Assembly: GCA_023974075.1 (NCBI GenBank)
Contig: JAMFTG010000129.1
Coordinates: 258,501-322,500, forward strand
DNA: 64,000 nucleotides
DNA from: Chaenocephalus aceratus
Lineage: Eukaryota; Chordata; Actinopteri; Perciformes; Channichthyidae
Direction of reading: 5' to 3'
Under the pieces are notes generated by a model. That model was not told the DNA's origin, searched no databases, and was given only the letters and a program-made list of their open reading frames with translations. Position numbers and translations under genes: made by a program. This document shows, piece by piece, positions 58,730 to 64,000 of the stretch (position 1 is its first letter; each line of letters begins with the position of its first letter).

Positions 58730-59123
58730 CAGGGTTTCCGTTAGCCGGTAATTACCGGTTTTTAGCTGGTAACATTTATTAAAAAACAGTAAATTCAAAA
58801 CCTGCCGGTCAAAATGTCCGGTACTAATTAGGGATGCTCCGATCGATCGGCCGCCGATCATTATCGGCCGATATTCACTCTTAATAGTTGTATCGGTGCT
58901 CTCTATAAAGGCCGATCGGGAGAGCTGGATCTGATCGATATGGACATGAACGCGAGTGAAGTGTAACCGGACGAGAGAGAGATCAGATCAGCTGCTGAGT
59001 CTGACAGAGACACGCAGCTCTGCATAATCACCTGAAGCCCCGCCCACTGTTTAGCGAGCCGCATGAAAAACTGACGGGCTGTCAGGAGAGAGAGGGAGAG
59101 AGAGAGAGGGAGAGAGAGAGAGG

Positions 59124-59161
<38 letters not shown>

Positions 59162-59260
59162 GGTGAGAGAGAGAGAGAGACTCACACCGGTGAGAGAGAG
59201 AGACCACACCGGTGAGAGAGAGAGAGACTCACACCGGTGAGAGAGAGAGACTCACACCGG

Positions 59261-59322
<62 letters not shown>

Positions 59323-59620
59323 CTCCGTTTCTCCCGTGTTATTATTCAAAGTTGTTTGTTGTTTGTGGAATCATTGTTGAAAAATGAATGAACTTTTCGA
59401 TCCGTTACGATTATAAACTGAAGCAATATAAAAATGACTCGCATTAACTGAGTTTTAAACATCAGCATATCCGGTCCTAGTCCGGTGATTACCTGCTAAC
59501 GGAAACTCTGCCACACCATTCTTATTATTGAAACATGACCGGTAAGTTTCAAATGTGGCCGGTAAAATTAATAATTTCCGGACACTTGACCGGCGAGAAA
59601 AGATCCTAGCGGAAACCCTG
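58730..59620. mobile_element. hAT-like composite (CAGGGTTTCCGTTAGC ends)
   Basis: Left CAGGGTTTCCGTTAGCCGG and right CCTAGCGGAAACCCTG are inverted ends. An inner half repeats the theme (CCTGCTAACGGAAACTC, GACCGGTAAGTTTC). A second hAT-type end AGGGATGCTCCGATCG starts at about 58829 inside it, pointing to a nested insertion whose far end is not identified. The 8-bp flanks do not match. Confidence 0.75.
59091..59321. repeat. (GA)n array with CTCACACCGGTGAGAGAGA units
   Basis: Long GA tracts interrupted by four CACACCGGTGAGAG-type units, each containing the 8-bp palindrome ACACCGGT/CACCGGTG core. The array lies in the middle of the hAT-like composite. Confidence 0.93.
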
Positions 59621-60146
59621 GTGTGTGTAAGTGGGTGTACAGATGTGTGTGTGTGTGTGTATATATAATTGTGTAGATATTGTTATTCTCCTGGATGGTG
59701 AGAAACAGCATTTTGATCTGCCTAAAAATGACAATAAAGTTGACTTTTGACTTTGAGATGTCTAAAGATGTGAAGCTGTATGAATATCAATACAACATGG
59801 GAATGCAAAATTCGCATTGAAGCCTTTTTTGTTTCGGGGACAAGTCAGGACTTGAATGGATGTTAGTCAGTTACTCAGCTGGCTGTGCAGGAGGAAGAGG
59901 AACCGGCCAATCAATCAAATCAACAGACATCAACATGAAGGAATGTGAGACTGCGGAGAGGGACTAATGACATCACCGGAGACAGCCTCCATCAGAAAGA
60001 CTGATACGCATCAGATCTGACTAACCGAGACAAATCAAGTGTGTGAACATGCTGAGAAATGTTCTTATTCCTTAAAAGGTTTACTATGTAGCATTGCTGG
60101 TTGCTTTCGTGGGTAGATACCAATCAAAGTTGGCCGAACCTCTGAG
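59621..60146. other. Unique DNA
   Basis: ATGACAATAAAGTTGACTTTTGAC near 59730 resembles a retroelement or gene 3' end on the plus strand. No exon is supported. Confidence 0.35.
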
Positions 60147-60236
60147 AAAAGGCAGTCTCATGGATCCGGTTCCTTGACTCTCAGGACATCAGAATATTCC
60201 ACAATGGAAACAGACTAAATAGTGATTAAAGTTGAA
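60147..60236. repeat. ~90-bp direct duplication, left copy
   Basis: AAAAGGCAGTCTCATGGATC through GATTAAAGTTGAA recurs at 63836-63927 with two substitutions and a 2-nt indel. The pair brackets the 25-bp array and the L2 insertion. Confidence 0.95.
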
Positions 60237-60260
60237 AAATGCTTCAATGCTGCCGTGTGT

Positions 60261-60425
60261 GGGAGGCTGTGGCGCAGTGGGTTGTGCATTGGTGTTCGGA
60301 TCAGAGGAGCACAGGTTCAAACCCCACTGCAGTCAGCATGTCGTTGTGTCCCTGGGACACTTCACCCCAAATTGCTCCTGTGGGGATTGGCCACAGTATT
60401 GAGTATGTAAGTCGCTTTGGATAAG
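60261..60425 (+). mobile_element. tRNA-derived SINE, copy 2
   Basis: GGCTGTGGCGCAGTGGGTTG is an A-box-like tRNA head and CAGGTTCAAACCCC a B-box. The body GTCAGCATGTCGTTGTG and 3' end GTAAGTCGCTTTGGATAA match the copy at 6485. It is not a functional tRNA gene, since the acceptor stem and anticodon arm are not maintained. Confidence 0.85.
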
Positions 60426-60622
60426 CAGCACACACCAGGCACTTTGCACACAGCAGAGTGATGAGACGTACAGGGAAAACACTGACGTACATTAAAACAC
60501 ATTGAAGTAGCAACCTGTGATCTGATGCTTTGTAAACACGCTAAAGGATGCTGGTTCAGAGGAATCGGACACAGAGGGTGTGACAAAGACGTATTTGATG
60601 AGCTGGAAATGACAGCAGGCGG

Positions 60623-61030
60623 CACACACTGAATATTGGCTGATAGCTACACACTGAGTATTGGCTGATAGCTATACACTGAGTATTGGCTGATAGCTAC
60701 ACACTGAGTATTGGCTGATAGCTACACACTGAGTATTGGCTGATAGCTACACACTGAGTATTGGCTGATAGCTACACACTGAGTATTGGCTGATAGCTAT
60801 ACACTGAGTATTGGCTGATAGCTACACACTGAGTATTGGCTGATAGCTACACACTGAGTATTGGCTGATAGCTACACACTGAGTATTGGCTGATAGCTAC
60901 ACACTGAGTATTGGCTGATAGCTACACACTGAGTATTGGCTGATAGCTACACACTGAATATTGGCTGATAGCTACACACTGAATATTGGCTGACAGCTAC
61001 ACACTGAATATTGGCTGATAGCTACACACT
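60623..61030. repeat. 25-bp satellite array, left part (~16 units)
   Basis: Units of TACACACTGAGTATTGGCTG plus ATAGC repeat with rare A/G and C/T variants (GAATATT at both edges, TATACAC twice). The array is cut by an L2 LINE and resumes at 62892 for about one more unit. Confidence 0.97.
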
Positions 61031-61039
61031 ATTTTCCAT

Positions 61040-62218
61040 TTTCAGTCTGGCTTTATAACACATCATAGCACAGAGACAGCTCTGGTTAAAGTCACAAATG
61101 ACATTCTAATAGCCTCAGACAAGGGACTTGTCTCTATTCTTGTTTTGCTCGATCTCAGTGCTGCATTTGATACTATCGACCATGATATCCTATTGCAAAG
61201 ACTAGAGCACTTAGTTGGCATACAGGGAACTGCTTTAGGCTGGTTTAGGTCCTATCTATCTGAACGCTCTCAGTTTTTACGTGTTAACGATGAATCTCCA
61301 CGCAAACCAAAGTTAGCCATGGAGTGCCACAGGGCTCAGTGCTCGGACCTATTTTGTTCACATTATATATGCTTCCGTTAGGCAGTATTATAAGGAATCA
61401 TTCTGTAAACTTTCATTGTTATGCGGATGATACTCAACTATATTTATCAATCAAGTCTGATGAAATTAATCATCTAAATAAAATTCAAGACTGCCTTAAG
61501 GACTTAAAAACGTGGATGACCTTAAACTTTTTTAACCAAAACTGAAGTTATTGTACTTGGCCCGAAGAATCTACGAAACAAATTATCTAAAGATATACTA
61601 ACTATGGATGGCATTAATTTGGCCTCCAGTGAGACTGTAAGGAATCTTGGTGTTATATTTGATCAGGATTTATCCTTTAACGCCCACATAAAATCAATTT
61701 CAAGGACCGCCTACTTCCATCTACGTAACATTGCAAAAATCAGGCATATCTTGCCTCAAAACGATGCAGAGAAACTAGTCCATGCATTTGTTACTTCTAG
61801 GCTGGATTATTGTAACTCTTTATTATCAGGGAGTACCAAGAAGTCAGTCAAGTCGCTTCAGTTGATTCAAAATGCTGCAGCTCGTGTACTAACCAGAGTT
61901 AGGAAAAGGGACCACATTACTCCTGTTCTGGCTGCCTTACACTGGCTCCCTATAGAACACAGGATAGAATTTAAAATTCTTCTTCTCGCCTACAAAGCCC
62001 TTAATGGGCAGGCGCCATCTTACCTTAAAGAACTCATTATACCCTACTGTCCTACTAGGGCATTGCGTTCCAAGAATGAAGGGTTGTTGGTTGTTCCAAG
62101 AGTCTCTAAAAAGTACAATGGGAGCCAGAGCCTTTTCTTATCAAGCTCCACATTTGTGGAATCAGCTTCCAGTTTGTGTTCGGGCGGCAGACACCCTATC
62201 CGTTTTTAGAGTGCGCTG
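61040..62218 (+). pseudogene. LINE reverse transcriptase and C-terminal region (frameshifted)
   Basis: [20 protein letters not shown] and [20 protein letters not shown] (first catalytic Asp) are followed by a shift near 61310, then [20 protein letters not shown] and CYADDTQLYLS, which supply the catalytic DD pair at about 61420-61432. A second shift near 61530 leads to TEVIVLGPK and NLGVIFDQDLSFNAHIK, then RLDYCNSLLSG, AARVLTR and LHWLPIEHRIEFKILLLAYK. A third shift near 62100 leads to GARAFSYQAPHLWNQLPVCV and a stop. All motifs are conserved but three indels abolish the frame. The endonuclease domain is absent because of truncation. Confidence 0.93.
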
Positions 62219-62715
62219 AAGACCTTCCTTTTTGATAAAGCTTATAGTTAGGGCTGATTAGATTCAGCCCCTAGTTTTGCTGATATAGGCTTAGTTTGTC
62301 GGGGGACATCTTACTTCTTCCTTCTCTCTGTCTGTACCTGTGTCCTCTCATGTTCCCATTAACCCAGCTTCCCCAAATGTCTTTCTTTTTGGTGTCTATA
62401 TACGCCGGGATCCGGAGTCATGGATGATCCTGCGGTCCTGTGTCCTGGATCTTGAGTCGTGGCTGTGGTCCTGGATCATCGGTCCTGGATGGATATCCTC
62501 GTGGATTCATCTTCCTATTATACACACATGCATTTCCAAACATTTGGACTACCCATGTTGCAAATGTATTATCTTTTAAATGTACACACGGCATCTATTG
62601 CACGTCTGTCCGTGCTGGGAGAGGGATCCCTCCTCTGTTGCTCTCCCTGAGGTTTCTCACATTCTTCCCTTTAAACTGGGTTTTCTTGGGAAGTTTTTCC
62701 TTGTACGATGTGAGG

Positions 62716-62778
62716 GTCTAAGGACAGAGGGTCTAAGGACAGAGGGTCTGAGGACAGAGGGTCTAAGGACAGAGGGTG
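62716..62778. repeat. 15-bp tandem repeat in the LINE 3'UTR
   Basis: Four units of GAGGGTCTAAGGACA with one A/G variant. The unmultiplied word is normal in this LINE's 3'UTR, so this is a local expansion. Confidence 0.93.
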
Positions 62779-62891
62779 TCGTATTGTCATACTGATATTC
62801 TGTACACACTGTGAAGACCACTGAGACAAATGTAACATTTGTGATATTGGGCTATATAAATAAACATTGATTGATAAAAAAAAAAACATTG

Positions 62892-62921
62892 ACACTGAGT
62901 ATTGGCTGATAGCTACACACT
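62892..62921. repeat. 25-bp satellite array, right part
   Basis: ACACTGAGTATTGGCTGATA then GCTACACACTG continues the array interrupted by the LINE. It shows that the insertion occurred inside the array rather than at its edge. Confidence 0.93.
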
Positions 62922-63835
62922 GACATGTGACCCAAAGGCTATTTGTTGATGGCTAGAAAAGTCCCAAACACTACAATAAGTAGAAAAGAGACACTTTAGG
63001 TGGGTCATATGTGATGAGAGGGATTGGTTCAGTATCCACATGTCCTTTGATTGAGTTACAGTAAAATGCAGCATGGTAGAACAGAATAACACACTGACTC
63101 ATTCAGCTGAGAGGATTTAGCTTTCTTATTTGGGAGCATTAGTCAGAGTGAGCTATCCCATCACTAAGTGTGTTTTGCTCGGCCCATACCTGATGATAGA
63201 ATCATGTGTGACTCAGGAAGGAGAGCTGTCATTATTGTCCATGCTCCTTTTCACATGATCGAAACTAGATGGCTAGTTTTAAAAATAAACCCTTCAATTC
63301 AATAACAAATCAAGAAGATCAGTTACTAGTGTACATCGTAAAGGAAAATCATGTGAACGCCTCAGTAATATTTATTTTGAGGAGAATTCTCAACAGGTAC
63401 AAATCCACCTGTTGAGGGTACTGGTAACTCTAAAGCACTTTGGGTACGTTGTATGATGAGATAACAAATCATAACAATTGATCAAATATGGATAGGATTA
63501 TAATATTGACGAGTACTCTTCACAATATAACATAATTCTCATATTAATTTCTTTCACTTTCTGTAAATAGGGTGAACAAAGTTTCTTATACGGGATTTTT
63601 ACATTATTTTTCAATATAATTTATGTAGTCTTTTTAAATATTTTGTCCAAAACCTGAAATTGCTACGAGGTTTAATCAAGAAAGATGTTTCCATGTCCTG
63701 TAGTATTTTTGACTTTTTATTTTGAATTATTCCAAATATTTTATTATTTATATAATTTAATTTGTATTTGATATGTAATTGTTAATTCTCTTTTTCCACT
63801 TTAAGTATTTGGATTTTAATGTCTGAACACACTTC
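62922..63835. other. Unique AT-rich DNA
   Basis: No exon, RNA gene or transposon end is recognised. Confidence 0.4.
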
Positions 63836-63927
63836 AAAAGGCAGTCTCATGGATCCAGTTCCTTGACTCTCAGGACATCAGAATATTCCACAATGGAAAC
63901 ACAGACTAAATAGTGATTGAAGTTGAA
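63836..63927. repeat. ~90-bp direct duplication, right copy
   Basis: Matches 60147-60236 from AAAAGGCAGTCTCATGGATC to AAGTTGAA. The following sequence differs from that after the left copy, so the duplication ends here. Confidence 0.95.
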
Positions 63928-64000
63928 GTCCTCCAAGTGTATGTGTCCGAGCACTAAGAGAATCCATAGGTGTTATACTGTGTTTCAGTCCATGTGTCAC

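Larger units (their letters stand above)
61031..62890 (+). mobile_element. L2-like LINE, 5'-truncated, inserted in the 25-bp array
   Basis: Begins in the reverse transcriptase fingers and runs through the polyprotein C-terminus and 3'UTR to ATAAATAAACATTGATTGAT and an A-run. Both borders are units of the 25-bp array, with ACACT present on each side. The 3'UTR contains a four-fold GTCTAAGGACAGAGG repeat. The L2 assignment rests on protein motifs and the TTGAT-type tail. At ~1.86 kb it is the longest LINE piece in the window. Confidence 0.9.

Noticed and set aside
60261..60425. A tRNA gene suggested by A-box and B-box motifs
   Set aside because: The tRNA stems are not maintained and the sequence continues as a SINE body shared with the copy at 6485.
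60623..61030. CRISPR-like regularly spaced repeats
   Set aside because: The units are head-to-tail with no unique spacers, and the genome is a vertebrate's. It is a satellite array.

Overview
The window is vertebrate nuclear DNA, almost certainly from a teleost fish and probably an acanthomorph (inference). The evidence is GT-AG introns with short exons, an extreme density of (CA)n/(TG)n microsatellites, Rex3- and L2-type LINE tails, tRNA-derived fish SINEs, and many hAT, PIF/Harbinger-like and TTAA-target MITEs. There is no operon structure, no rRNA or stand-alone tRNA gene, and no CRISPR array. Most long reading frames are artefacts of simple repeats, or lie in a 37-bp minisatellite whose period makes all three minus-strand frames open.

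Only one ordinary host gene is well supported. It lies on the minus strand, and three phase-compatible exons encode its C-terminal ~253 residues: 48469-48115, 44914/44908-44780, and 40778-40501 with the stop codon. The protein tail is rich in Ser, Pro and Gln and ends in a short acidic-hydrophobic stretch. I do not recognise the gene. Its upstream exons are not identified in the window and its 3'UTR probably runs leftward from 40500. Much of 40.8-64 kb is therefore probably intron of this gene.

Layout: 1-11 kb is hAT MITEs, microsatellites, unique DNA and a 3'UTR-like stretch ending near an AATAAA at 7914. 11.3-12.7 kb is a 37-bp minisatellite. 12.9-17.4 kb is MITEs and a microsatellite cluster. 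17.4-23.9 kb is mostly unique or unclassified, with a possible Helitron-like end. 23.9-27.3 kb carries three of four copies of one TTAA-target MITE. 28.8-29.5 kb is a Harbinger-like MITE bounded by a 44-bp direct repeat and holding a 55-bp perfect palindrome. 29.75-34.5 kb is a decayed Ty1/copia retrotransposon invaded by two LINEs. 34.8-35.0 kb has a short exon-like frame, possibly from a transposon. 36-40 kb is a MITE, a hAT copy and putative 3'UTR. 40.5-48.5 kb holds the host exons and nested foldback elements. 45.6-46.3 and 51.2-52.1 kb are two hAT elements keeping BED-finger-like remnants. 56.6-57 kb is a Rex3 fragment with a clean target duplication. 58.7-59.6 kb is a hAT-like composite around a GA array. 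60.1-63.9 kb is a 25-bp satellite array split by an L2 LINE and bracketed by a ~90-bp direct duplication.

There is no multi-gene pathway here. The window is best read as a host gene's 3' part within a layered transposon landscape, where target duplications and nesting give the order of insertion. No family database search, alignment or expression data could be used, so TE family names rest on terminal sequences, target duplications and recognisable protein motifs.
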